The position numbers and the translations under genes were made by a program. A stretch of 64,000 nucleotides of DNA from positions 124,001 to 188,000 of the forward strand of contig NZ_JARNTW010000001.1 in assembly GCF_029433105.1 (NCBI RefSeq), read 5' to 3'. This DNA comes from Runella sp. MFBS21. GTDB taxonomy: Bacteria > Bacteroidota > Bacteroidia > Cytophagales > Spirosomataceae. Below, in pieces: positions 36,482-44,735 of this stretch (positions are counted from its first letter, which is position 1; the number at the start of each line of letters is the position of its first letter). Under the pieces are notes generated by a model. The model was not told where the DNA came from, searched no databases, and saw only the letters and a list, made by a program, of their open reading frames with translations.

Positions 36482-38413
36482 ATGAAACAACTATTTTTTT
36501 ATGCTACTTTATTGCTGATTTGGAGTAGTAGCGCCATGGCTCAATACACCGGCAACGCCCTCAAATTAACTACGGATAGGCCTATCGTAGGGCAAGCAAT
36601 GGGGGTAACTTATGACCCTAGTCAAACAAAACTTAGAGAGGCCACATCCCTCGAAGCAGTCGTATATTGGTTACGTACCAATAACGAACCTCTGGCGCAA
36701 GCATACACGTTCACAAAAAAAGCAACGAAGTTTGAGGCACAAATTACGGCTCCTACCGACGCTGTCGCGTTTTGTATCATTCCCCAGACCGAAGAAAAGA
36801 AAGACCTCAACAATGGTCAAACTTATGCTTTTTTGTTGTATGGAACCGACGCCAAGCCTCTGTCGGGTAGCTATGCAAGTCTAAGCTATGCCTACGCCAA
36901 CTATTATTATGATATGGGACTCGACGACCGCGACATAGACCTAGCAAAATCACTCATTGAAAAAGAGTTTGGTCTTTATCCTCCCAACAAACGCAAATTT
37001 TTCAAAGAATATGCTTCTACGCTGAGTCCTCGGAAAGAAGAAGACAAAAAACAGCTCCTCTCCGATGCAGATTTACTTGCCCAAAATTCCGACTTAAATG
37101 AAGAAGAATTGGGTACGTTACAACAAGTTTATCAAAGATTTCAACAAAAAGAAAAAGCCGAAGCTGTCCAAAAAGTGAAAGAAAGTAAGTTTGGTAAAAA
37201 AGAAGATATGGTAGCTACGTATAGCAATTTTGTACGTACCAAATCATCAATTGCCGACAAGAAAAAAGAATATGCTAAAGTCTGGAATAATTTTCCCTCA
37301 GAGCCAAAGCCTATTGATTGGCAGTACATGACATACATTCATAATACTTATTTGAGAATGCTCGCCGATTCTAATCAATGGGATGATTTCAAAAAAACAG
37401 TAGCCGAAGCGCGTCCTAAACTAAAATCCCAGTCGATGCAAGTATATAATTCAAGCGCATGGAATTTGGCCAAAAAAGACCAAAACTTAGAACAAGCCGC
37501 CGAGCTATCGATCCAAGCTACCCAATGGGCCAAGGAGCAAATCAATCAACCCCGCCATGCAAGCGACCCTTCTTCAAGTACTGATGCGAAAATTCGGAAA
37601 GGACGCGAAAATCAATACAGTACCTTTGCTGATACCTACGGTTATATTTTACTCAAACAAGGCAAAGCTGCCGAAGCCGTGCCGTTTTTGAAAGATGCGG
37701 CCATTACATATGGTCATTACAAAAATGCCGAAATGAATGAGCGATACATTCAAGCTTTAGAAAAGGTAAACCCTGCTGCTATCAAAGAAGTGGCCGAAAA
37801 TGCCATCAAAAAGGGCAAGTCTACCGAAGCTATTCATACTGCTCTCAAACAAGCGTACTTAAAAGAAAAAGGAAATGAAAATGGTTTTGAGGGATACATA
37901 GCGGAGTTGAATCGTATCGCTTCCGAAAGTACGCGCGCCGAACTTCGCGAAAAAATGATTCTAAAACCTGCTCCTGCTTTTAGTCTCGTCAATCTGGAAG
38001 GCAAGCCCGTGACCTTGGCCGACTTAAAAGGCAAAACCGTAGTAGTTGATTTTTGGGCTACTTGGTGTGGGCCTTGTATCATGTCGTTTCCCGGAATGCA
38101 AAAAGCCGTTGACAAATTCAAAAATGACCCCAATGTAGCTTTTGTTTTCATCGATACTTGGCAAACCGAAACCGACAAACGCAAAAATGCGGCTGATTTT
38201 ATCGAAAAGAAAAAATATACATTCAATGTGTTGCTCGACGAAAAAGACGAAGTAGTGGCTTCTTATAAAGTATCGGGGATTCCTACCAAGTTTGTGATTG
38301 ATAAAACAGGCAATATTCGTTTCAAAAGCATTGGTTTTGGCGGAAATACCGATGCACTTGTAGATGAGCTTTCGACCATGATTGCGCTCGCTAATGAGAA
38401 TAATCAGCCATAA
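36482..38413 (+). CDS. TlpA-like thioredoxin-fold protein, exported
   Basis: A 643-residue secreted protein with signal peptide MKQLFFYATLLLIWSSSAMA. The N-terminal half (about 25-430) holds an immunoglobulin-like start and helical TPR-like repeats. The C-terminal about 150 residues form an AhpC/TSA-TlpA thioredoxin fold with WATWCGPC (Cys529, Cys532) and the cis-Pro stretch VSGIPTKFVID. It probably reduces or isomerises periplasmic disulfides. It lies between two terminators, so it is transcribed alone. Confidence 0.87.
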   Translation: MKQLFFYATLLLIWSSSAMAQYTGNALKLTTDRPIVGQAMGVTYDPSQTKLREATSLEAVVYWLRTNNEPLAQAYTFTKKATKFEAQITAPTDAVAFCIIPQTEEKKDLNNGQTYAFLLYGTDAKPLSGSYASLSYAYANYYYDMGLDDRDIDLAKSLIEKEFGLYPPNKRKFFKEYASTLSPRKEEDKKQLLSDADLLAQNSDLNEEELGTLQQVYQRFQQKEKAEAVQKVKESKFGKKEDMVATYSNFVRTKSSIADKKKEYAKVWNNFPSEPKPIDWQYMTYIHNTYLRMLADSNQWDDFKKTVAEARPKLKSQSMQVYNSSAWNLAKKDQNLEQAAELSIQATQWAKEQINQPRHASDPSSSTDAKIRKGRENQYSTFADTYGYILLKQGKAAEAVPFLKDAAITYGHYKNAEMNERYIQALEKVNPAAIKEVAENAIKKGKSTEAIHTALKQAYLKEKGNENGFEGYIAELNRIASESTRAELREKMILKPAPAFSLVNLEGKPVTLADLKGKTVVVDFWATWCGPCIMSFPGMQKAVDKFKNDPNVAFVFIDTWQTETDKRKNAADFIEKKKYTFNVLLDEKDEVVASYKVSGIPTKFVIDKTGNIRFKSIGFGGNTDALVDELSTMIALANENNQP

Positions 38414-38439
38414 AAAGCGTTTTTGAATAGCTATTTGTC

Positions 38440-38463
38440 AAAGCCCGTTGCAAAACGGGCTTT
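38440..38463 (+). terminator. Terminator after the TlpA-like gene
   Basis: AAAGCCCGTT pairs perfectly with AACGGGCTTT (10 bp, GCAA loop) and is followed by ATTTATA. Confidence 0.8.
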
Positions 38464-38497
38464 ATTTATAGGTAACAGCGTTATGACGCTAATTTAT

Positions 38498-38505
38498 TAT
38501 TTTTG
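38498..38505 (+). promoter_or_regulatory. -7 box of the rmlA promoter
   Basis: TATTTTTG, a perfect TAnnTTTG, lies 61 bases before the rmlA ATG. No clear -33 TTG is present. Confidence 0.5.
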
Positions 38506-38566
38506 CGCTTATCAGCTTAATACCTGCTACCAAATCAATTGAAACCAATTCGATAATCATCCAAAT

Positions 38567-39427
38567 ATGAAGGGAATTATTCTTGCCGGAGGCTCTGGCA
38601 CTCGTCTTCACCCACTTACGTTGGCCGTAAGCAAGCAGCTCATGCCTGTTTATGATAAACCTATGATATACTACCCCTTGTCAATTTTAATGCTAGCGGG
38701 TATTCGTGAAATCCTCATTATTTCTACGCCTCATGATTTACCTCATTTCCAAAAACTTCTGGGTGATGGAAGTCGGATTGGGTGTAAATTTGAATACGCC
38801 GAGCAACCTAGCCCCGACGGACTCGCACAGGCGTTTATCATTGGAGCTGATTTCATTGGCAATGATAAAGTAGCACTTGTATTGGGCGACAATATTTTTT
38901 ACGGCAGTGGATTGAGTAAATTGCTCCAAGCCAACAACGACCCCGAAGGAGGAGTAGTATATGCTTATCAAGTACATGATCCTGAGCGCTACGGCGTGGT
39001 GGAGTTTGACAAAGATTTCAATGTGCTTTCTATCGAGGAAAAACCCGAAAATCCTAAGTCAAATTATGCCGTACCAGGACTTTATTTTTACGACAACGAA
39101 GTAGTAGAAATTGCTAAAAATATCAAACCTAGTCCTCGTGGGGAACTAGAAATTACGGATATAAACCGTGTTTATCTTGAAAGAGGTAAACTAAAAGTAG
39201 GTGTTCTCAATCGCGGTACTGCTTGGCTCGATACGGGTACTTTCGCTTCTCTAATGCAAGCAGGCCAATTTGTGGAGGTAATTGAAGAACGTCAAGGGCT
39301 TAAAATTGGTTGTATTGAAGAAGTCGCTTATCGAATGGGCTTTATCAACGAAGAACAACTTCGCACAATCGCCCAGCCTTTGTTAAAAAGTGGTTATGGA
39401 CGCTATTTGCTAGGACTTCTTAAATAA
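38567..39427 (+). CDS. rmlA: Glucose-1-phosphate thymidylyltransferase RmlA
   Basis: The enzyme makes dTDP-glucose, the first step to dTDP-rhamnose and other deoxy sugars for surface glycans. The 286-residue protein starts with the nucleotide-binding loop [16 protein letters not shown] and contains [27 protein letters not shown] and [10 protein letters not shown]. rmlBCD are not adjacent, so it is a single detached gene. Confidence 0.95.
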   Translation: MKGIILAGGSGTRLHPLTLAVSKQLMPVYDKPMIYYPLSILMLAGIREILIISTPHDLPHFQKLLGDGSRIGCKFEYAEQPSPDGLAQAFIIGADFIGNDKVALVLGDNIFYGSGLSKLLQANNDPEGGVVYAYQVHDPERYGVVEFDKDFNVLSIEEKPENPKSNYAVPGLYFYDNEVVEIAKNIKPSPRGELEITDINRVYLERGKLKVGVLNRGTAWLDTGTFASLMQAGQFVEVIEERQGLKIGCIEEVAYRMGFINEEQLRTIAQPLLKSGYGRYLLGLLK

Positions 39428-39437
39428 TTTTTTGACT

Positions 39438-39474
39438 AATCAGCTAGTGACTTCGCTAGCTGGTTTATCTTTTT
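39438..39474 (+). terminator. Terminator after rmlA
   Basis: AATCAGCTAG pairs with CTAGCTGGTT (10 bp, one G-T, 8-base loop), followed by TATCTTTTT. Confidence 0.65.
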
Positions 39475-39488
39475 GAATCTCGAAATCT

Positions 39489-40082
39489 ATGTTTACGGGC
39501 ATTGTTGAAACTACCGCCGAAGTAATCGAAATCCTTGCCGAAGGTACCAACCTCACTTTTAGGCTTCAATCGCATTTGGCATCAGAACTCAAAATCGACC
39601 AAAGTGTAAGTCACAATGGCGTATGTTTGACTGTGACGAGTTTAGAAGAGCAATCTTACACCGTCACGGCGGTAGATGAAACCCTCAAAAAAACCAACTT
39701 AGGACAATGGAAAATAGGCACCAAAGTAAACATCGAGCGCTGTATGCCAGCGCATGGGCGTTTTGATGGGCATATTGTGCAAGGACATGTGGACCAAACG
39801 GGGATTTGTACTTATATCGAAGAGGTAGGCGGAAGTTGGCTTTTCGATTTTCAATATGATGAAAGTATTGGTAATATCACCGTTGAAAAAGGTTCGATTT
39901 GTGTCAATGGCGTGAGTTTGACTGTTTTTAATTCAAAAGACGATGGCTTCCGCGTAACCATTATTCCATATACCTACGAGCATACCAACTTTCATCAGCT
40001 TCAGGTAGGAGATAGTGTCAATTTGGAGTTTGATATTTTAGGGAAATATATGCAGAAGATATTAGCGAGGAGGCAAGGATAG
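39489..40082 (+). CDS. ribE: Riboflavin synthase alpha chain
   Basis: This enzyme dismutates two 6,7-dimethyl-8-ribityllumazines to riboflavin. The 197-residue product has the N-terminal MFTGIVE and two related lumazine-binding repeats, the first with SHNGVCLTVT and the second with SICVNGVSLTVF. No FMN-type riboswitch was recognised upstream, where the rmlA terminator lies. It is a short monocistronic unit followed by a toxin-antitoxin pair. Confidence 0.94.
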   Translation: MFTGIVETTAEVIEILAEGTNLTFRLQSHLASELKIDQSVSHNGVCLTVTSLEEQSYTVTAVDETLKKTNLGQWKIGTKVNIERCMPAHGRFDGHIVQGHVDQTGICTYIEEVGGSWLFDFQYDESIGNITVEKGSICVNGVSLTVFNSKDDGFRVTIIPYTYEHTNFHQLQVGDSVNLEFDILGKYMQKILARRQG

Positions 40083-40130
40083 TACAACTCTCAGTATAAA
40101 AAGGTTATATTTGGTAAAATTTCATATTTT

Positions 40131-40355
40131 ATGAATGCAATCAGTGATATAATAGAGGTAAAAGCCCACAAGATAACCTATTCACTCCCTCCAGATTTCG
40201 ATGCAAAAAGGGTGCAAATTATTATTTTACCCATTGAGTCAAAAACTGAAAAGCCTGCAAAAAAAAATCGTATTCTTGGTCTTAAAAGAAGCATTTTAGG
40301 CGAGGAAGGGCGCCGTTTAGAATCACATCTCAAAGAAATCAGAGAAGAATGGTGA
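40131..40355 (+). CDS. Putative antitoxin of a PIN-domain pair
   Basis: A 74-residue protein with a short beta-like start (EVKAHKITYSLPPDF, VQIIILPIE) and a charged helical tail. No classic RHH or AbrB motif is seen. The position seven bases overlapping the PIN gene, the small size and the charged tail fit the antitoxin of a VapBC-like module. The assignment rests on context. Confidence 0.65.
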   Translation: MNAISDIIEVKAHKITYSLPPDFDAKRVQIIILPIESKTEKPAKKNRILGLKRSILGEEGRRLESHLKEIREEW

Positions 40356-40738
40356 AACGTTTCTTGGTAGATAGTTCTATTGTAAGCAAGTATTTGAATG
40401 GGCTTCTTCCTGAGAAAGGGTATGAGTTTATGGACTCTATTTTTGAAATAGAAAGCAATATTTCCATTATCACTAAAATAGAGTTATTGAGCTGGACAAC
40501 TACTGATAAAATGCTGTATCAGCAAATTGAGATATTTATAGAAGATTCTACTATCTATTCTCTTTCAGATGAAGTAGCCCAAAAAACCATAGCACTCAGG
40601 CGAAAGTATCGGATAAAAACTCCGGATGCAATTATAGGAGCGACCGCTTTAGTTCATCAATTAACCTTGCTGACAGATAACGAACGTGATTTTCGGGCTA
40701 TTAAATCCCTTAAAATTGTCAATCCTACCCGTTTATAA
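40349..40738 (+). CDS. PIN-domain ribonuclease, VapC-like toxin
   Basis: A 129-residue PIN nuclease. Acidic active-site residues are Asp8 (FLVDSS), Glu45 (ITKIELLSW), Asp93 (KTPDAIIGATAL) and Asp110/Asp114 near LLTDNERDF. It probably cleaves tRNA or another RNA when released by the overlapping antitoxin gene. A stop only 12 bases before the next gene suggests the pair is followed by read-through into the GH13 gene. Confidence 0.9.
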   Translation: MVKRFLVDSSIVSKYLNGLLPEKGYEFMDSIFEIESNISIITKIELLSWTTTDKMLYQQIEIFIEDSTIYSLSDEVAQKTIALRRKYRIKTPDAIIGATALVHQLTLLTDNERDFRAIKSLKIVNPTRL

Positions 40739-40750
40739 CTTTTACATATC

Positions 40751-42223
40751 TTGTCTCACCCACGCATTTGTTACGAAATCTTCGTTCGCTCATTTTGTGA
40801 TTCAAACGGCGACGGTATCGGTGACCTCAATGGTATCACTTCCCGATTAGATTATCTCACCGACTTAGGCATTGAAGCTATCTGGCTCACTCCTATTTTT
40901 ACTTCCCCGAGTTATCACAAATACGATGTGATTGACTACTACGCCATCGACAAAGAATATGGCACGCTCGACGATTTCCAGCGGCTGCTCTCAGAAGCGC
41001 ACGCGCGTGGCATTGCTGTCATCATGGATTTAGTCATCAATCACACAAGTGCCAATCATCCTTGGTTTCAGGAGTCGGTTAGGGGCAAAAACAATCCTTA
41101 TCGAAATTTTTATAATTGGAAAAGCCCTCAAGAAATCGAAGAACTAGGCATTGCTACGCGCGAAGTTACGCCCGACACTTGGGATCGAAACCCTTGGCAC
41201 GAATGGCCCGATAACATTGAAAAATACTACGGGCTGTTTTGGAGAGGAATGCCAGATCTCAATTGTGACCATCCTCCAGTGCGCAAGGCGATTTATGAAA
41301 TAGGGCAGTTTTGGCTTAAAATGGGAGTAGATGGCTTTCGACTTGATGCAGCACGGCATATTTATCCCGAGTGGGAAGAATATAAAAATCATGATTTTTG
41401 GGTGGAATTCCGTATCGAAATGCAAAAAATCAATCCACAGGTATATCTTGTGGGTGAGGTATGGACCGAAGCACCCAAAATTGCCCCGTATTTTCGAGGG
41501 CTTACCGCCAATTTTAATTTTGACTTGAGTTTGGCACTCCAAAAAATCACCGCCACCGAACGGGATTCGGTAGGTTTGGTAAAAAAGCTTGCTCAAAATC
41601 GCCTGATTTTTGCGCAAACCAATCCGCGTTTCATTGATGCTATCATGCTTACCAATCACGACCAAACCCGCATCGGAAGTGCGTTGAAGGGTAATATCAA
41701 CCGCCTAAAAGTCGCCGCCAATATTTTGTTGACTTTGCCTGGGCAGCCTTATTTGTACTATGGAGAAGAAATCGGAATGTTGGGTAAAAAACCTGACGAG
41801 TATATCCGTGAGCCTTTTTGGTGGGATGAGCCCGAAAAAGACCATCAACGCACACACTGGATGGTGCCTAAATACAACAAAAATAAAAGAATAATCCCTT
41901 TGGGAGTACAACGCCAAAACCCTGATTCACTCTTTAATCACTACAAACGCCTCATTCATTTCCGAAAATCGAACGCAGTTTTGGGGGATATTCGAGGAAA
42001 TCTCCAACCCTTAGATACCCACTCCGACCGTCGCATGGTGGCTTTTAAGCGTAGCGTGGGGGAGAATGAAGTCTGGGTGATTCATAATATTTGTGGTGAA
42101 GAAGTTACGTTTTCGGCTCCGTTTTTACCTCATCATGTTTTGTTTAGTACGTCTTCGGTTACTTTCCTAAAAGCCGACACTCTTTCTATTGCTCCTTATA
42201 GTTGTGTGGTATTGGGGGAGTGA
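40751..42223 (+). CDS. Alpha-glucosidase/alpha-amylase-like GH13 enzyme
   Basis: A 490-residue cytoplasmic glycoside hydrolase with no signal peptide. It has a calcium-type loop (DSNGDGIGD), catalytic Asp199 (GFRLDAARH), Glu236 (LVGEVWTE) and His303-Asp304 (LTNHDQTR), plus the C-terminal beta domain. The QIG box and barrel match oligo-1,6-glucosidase, alpha-amylase and trehalose-related enzymes, and the exact substrate cannot be read. It starts at TTG 40751, unusually, as no in-frame ATG occurs near the start; the ends of related enzymes support this. Family sure, substrate not. Confidence 0.87.
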   Translation: MSHPRICYEIFVRSFCDSNGDGIGDLNGITSRLDYLTDLGIEAIWLTPIFTSPSYHKYDVIDYYAIDKEYGTLDDFQRLLSEAHARGIAVIMDLVINHTSANHPWFQESVRGKNNPYRNFYNWKSPQEIEELGIATREVTPDTWDRNPWHEWPDNIEKYYGLFWRGMPDLNCDHPPVRKAIYEIGQFWLKMGVDGFRLDAARHIYPEWEEYKNHDFWVEFRIEMQKINPQVYLVGEVWTEAPKIAPYFRGLTANFNFDLSLALQKITATERDSVGLVKKLAQNRLIFAQTNPRFIDAIMLTNHDQTRIGSALKGNINRLKVAANILLTLPGQPYLYYGEEIGMLGKKPDEYIREPFWWDEPEKDHQRTHWMVPKYNKNKRIIPLGVQRQNPDSLFNHYKRLIHFRKSNAVLGDIRGNLQPLDTHSDRRMVAFKRSVGENEVWVIHNICGEEVTFSAPFLPHHVLFSTSSVTFLKADTLSIAPYSCVVLGE

Positions 42224-42245
42224 AAATTTATTTTTCCAATTGAAT

Positions 42246-42263
42246 TTTCAATTATTTTTGAAA
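42246..42263. promoter_or_regulatory. Palindromic operator upstream of gbsR-like gene
   Basis: TTTCAA-N6-TTGAAA is a perfect 18-bp palindrome. A near-copy (16 of 18 bases) lies at 42847-42864 before the operon that follows. It overlaps the -33 element (42257-42260), so binding there would repress. Confidence 0.6.
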
Positions 42264-42287
42264 TTACGATAGCTTGTTATACATTTG
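42257..42287 (+). promoter_or_regulatory. -33/-7 promoter giving a leaderless transcript
   Basis: TTTG at 42257-42260 is followed after 19 bases by TACATTTG (42280-42287), the full Bacteroidota consensus. The start of transcription falls near 42291, the ATG itself. Confidence 0.6.
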
Positions 42288-42290
42288 GCT

Positions 42291-42797
42291 ATGGAATTAC
42301 AAGAGGCAAAAGATCGCTTTGTTCAGGCGTGGGGGACATTGGCAACTCAATGGGGTATCAATCGTACAATGGCACAGATTCATGCGTTGTTAATGATTTC
42401 TCTCAATCCACTCACGACCGAAGACTTGATGGCGCAGCTGCAAATTTCGCGAGGGAATGTAAGCATGAACTTGCGGGACTTGATGGATTGGGGGCTAGTT
42501 TTTAAAGAATTACGCCCTGGCGAGCGAAAAGAGTATTTTTTTGCCGAAAAAGATGCTTGGAAAGTAGCAAAACAAGTGGCTAAAGAGCGCAGAAGAAGGG
42601 AAATAGAGCCTGTCATTAAGCTGTTAGAAGAGCTTCGAGCTGTTCCTGTTCGGGCGGGTGATGCCGATTCAGAAACATTTCATGCGACTATAGAAAGCAT
42701 CAGTCGAGTGGTAAACCTCGCCGACGGGGCGCTGGACGCCGCCATGAAAGCAGAAGAAAGCCTGATTTTAGGAACACTCATTAAATTATTACGATAG
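42291..42797 (+). CDS. GbsR/MarR-family transcriptional regulator
   Basis: A 168-residue winged-helix regulator of the GbsR class: WGTLATQWGINRTMAQIHALL, then the recognition region LMAQLQISRGNVSMNLRDLMDWGLV and the wing with RPGERKEYFF. ATG 42291 follows the usual start of such proteins (MELQEAKDRFV). Two identical-looking palindromes lie before it and before the next gene, so it probably represses itself and the membrane protein/epimerase operon. The ligand is unknown. Confidence 0.88.
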   Translation: MELQEAKDRFVQAWGTLATQWGINRTMAQIHALLMISLNPLTTEDLMAQLQISRGNVSMNLRDLMDWGLVFKELRPGERKEYFFAEKDAWKVAKQVAKERRRREIEPVIKLLEELRAVPVRAGDADSETFHATIESISRVVNLADGALDAAMKAEESLILGTLIKLLR

Positions 42798-42846
42798 CAT
42801 TCAAACCGTAAATGAGCACTCATGTGCTTATTTTTTGAATCTTAAA

Positions 42847-42864
42847 TTTCAATAATTTCTGAAA
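42847..42864. promoter_or_regulatory. Operator copy before the membrane protein/epimerase operon
   Basis: TTTCA-N8-TGAAA agrees with the site at 42246-42263 at 16 of 18 positions. It lies 18 bases upstream of the ATG at 42883, next to a degenerate -7 box (TAAATTTA, 42869-42876). Confidence 0.6.
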
Positions 42865-42882
42865 ATTATAAATTTATAGAAA

Positions 42883-43461
42883 ATGAATCGTGTCATGAAT
42901 CTTCCGACCCAGGCCCCCGACATTCGTTCGGCCTTTCGTAAAAAATGGTTTTGGTTATGGGCTTTGTTACCCATTGGAGCCTACTATATAAGTTGGTTGT
43001 TAATGATGATGCCCTTTCCTGTGTTTTTGGTCATTGGACAATGGCTAGCTTTGGAGAGCTTCCAAAAAAAGAAGAAACCAATGATTTTATGGCTACTGAA
43101 CTTGGGGACACTTTTGATAACGGGACTGATTATCACGTTTCTGATTGAAAAAATGTGGACAAACAAATACGATAACTATCTCATTTTTTTCCTTTTTGGG
43201 ACATACTATCTATTCCAGTGTTTCAATGAGTGGATTTTCTTTAAATTATTTCCTTCTTGGCGTTTTGGTTATTGGTCGGCCGCCAATCTCATCGCGGCGG
43301 TAGTATGGATAGTAGTTTTAATGGGAGGTAAACACGCTTTACCTTTCACTGTAAAGCAAGAATATGTGCTTTGGTTTATCATTCCATTGCTTGGAATCAT
43401 CTCCAATAGCATCACAGGCTTAGGAATACACATCGCTACCCAAACCCGTTATGGACTATGA
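42883..43461 (+). CDS. Membrane protein of unknown function
   Basis: A 192-residue integral membrane protein with about five to six hydrophobic helices and aromatic-rich loops (FQCFNEWIFFKLFPSWRFGY). No family is recognised. Its stop overlaps the epimerase start by four bases, and both lie under the GbsR-like operator, so the two act together, perhaps in an envelope stress or lipid function. Confidence 0.7.
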   Translation: MNRVMNLPTQAPDIRSAFRKKWFWLWALLPIGAYYISWLLMMMPFPVFLVIGQWLALESFQKKKKPMILWLLNLGTLLITGLIITFLIEKMWTNKYDNYLIFFLFGTYYLFQCFNEWIFFKLFPSWRFGYWSAANLIAAVVWIVVLMGGKHALPFTVKQEYVLWFIIPLLGIISNSITGLGIHIATQTRYGL

Positions 43462-44393
43462 AAAAGATAGTAATTGCGGGAGGGACTGGGTACTTAGGAA
43501 GAGTGCTTACCGATCACTTTGTTGCAGAAGGGTATCAATGCGTTGTTTTAACTCGCAGTCTTCCCCCATATTCTCCTCAAACCTCCCAAATCAAATGGGT
43601 AGAGTGGGATGGGAAATCGTTGGGAGCATGGAGTAGGGAATTGGAAGGAGCAGAAGCTGTAATAAACTTAAGCGGGCGAAGTGTCAATTGTCGATACAAT
43701 GACCGTAATAAATTAGCTATTTTTATTTCCCGACAATGGTCAACGTTCGTTTTGGGAAAAGCCCTACAGGAGTGCCAACATCCACCTAAAGTGTGGCTTA
43801 ATTCTTCTTCCGCTACCATTTATCGACATGCTGAAGACCGTCCAATGAATGAAGAAAATGGAGAATTGGGTGCGGGTTTCTCGGTTGAAGTGTGCCAACT
43901 TTGGGAACATACTTGTAATGCGTTCCAATTGTCTAATACCAGAAAAATCCTTTTACGTACAGCCCTTGTTTTAGGAACGAGTGGGGGTGTTTTTCCTGAA
44001 TTAGTGGGATTGACGAAATGGGGGCTAGGTGGAAAAATGGGGAGTGGGCAACAAATGGTAAGTTGGCTTCATGAAAAAGATTTTGTTGGGGCAGTACATT
44101 GGCTTATAAACAATAATGGCGCGAAAGGAGTGTATAATTTGGTAGCCCCTACAGCAACTTCTAATATAGAAATGATGACGATTCTAAGACGGGCATTAAA
44201 AATTCCGATTGGATTGCCCAGCACCAATTGGATGCTAAATATAGGTACGTGGCTGAAGCAAACAGAAGCGGAACTGGTCTTAAAAAGCCGTTGGGTATTA
44301 CCGACTCGCTTGCTCAATGAGGGTTTTACTTTTGAATTTGTAACTTTTAAAGAGGCTTGCCAAAATCTCCTACTAGAAAAACCTACTGTGTAA
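43458..44393 (+). CDS. TIGR01777/YfcH-like NAD(P)-dependent epimerase
   Basis: A 311-residue extended SDR protein with the N-terminal nucleotide loop IAGGTGYLGRVL and the TIGR01777 hallmark INLSGRSVNCRY. An SSATIY stretch stands in the catalytic-Ser position, and the usual YxxxK pattern is not obvious. Substrates of the family are unknown. It is translationally coupled to the preceding membrane protein gene and is the last gene of the GbsR-controlled unit. Confidence 0.85.
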   Translation: MKKIVIAGGTGYLGRVLTDHFVAEGYQCVVLTRSLPPYSPQTSQIKWVEWDGKSLGAWSRELEGAEAVINLSGRSVNCRYNDRNKLAIFISRQWSTFVLGKALQECQHPPKVWLNSSSATIYRHAEDRPMNEENGELGAGFSVEVCQLWEHTCNAFQLSNTRKILLRTALVLGTSGGVFPELVGLTKWGLGGKMGSGQQMVSWLHEKDFVGAVHWLINNNGAKGVYNLVAPTATSNIEMMTILRRALKIPIGLPSTNWMLNIGTWLKQTEAELVLKSRWVLPTRLLNEGFTFEFVTFKEACQNLLLEKPTV

Positions 44394-44534
44394 GGTTGCG
44401 TGAGAATAAAACGGACGCTAAAAATAACATCAATTTTGGTGCTTCCGATTCAGTTGCCGAACTTTGTGGCTCAAATTACAGTATTACGTAAGGGCATAAG
44501 GAGTTGAATATCTGTATTATTTAGCGATGTCACC

Positions 44535-44642
44535 TAAAGTCGGAGACTTTAAGCCGTATTCGTCCCGACATTATGTGGGGACGAGCCTTAGCTTGCCCCA
44601 AACTGTATTTGGGGCACACCTGGCCTTGCGTCTCCGACGCAA
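44535..44642. repeat. Cluster of four hairpins with inverted GTCGGAGAC ends (REP/MITE-like)
   Basis: Within 108 bases of the 342-base gap after the epimerase lie four perfect hairpins: TAAAGTC-GGA-GACTTTA (44535-44551), TCGTCCC/GGGACGA (44560-44584), TGCCCCAAA/TTTGGGGCA (44594-44616), and TTGCGTC-TCC-GACGCAA (44626-44642). The first and last contain GTCGGAGAC and its exact reverse complement, so the block has inverted ends. This looks like a mobile palindromic element. No transposase is near. The rest of 44394-44735 shows nothing. Confidence 0.55.
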
Positions 44643-44735
44643 AGCATAAAAACTAAACAGTTAAAATCAAACAATCCATAGTTGGAAGAAATAAAAGAGG
44701 CTTTACCCAAAGCAGGTGAGTCGTACAAATAATCA

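Noticed and set aside
39428-39488. FMN riboswitch before riboflavin synthase
   Set aside because: The gap has only 61 bases and is filled by the rmlA terminator; no riboswitch core was recognised.
44394-44735. Insertion sequence remnant
   Set aside because: No transposase fragment or target duplication is visible; only palindromes remain, so it is reported as a REP/MITE-like repeat.
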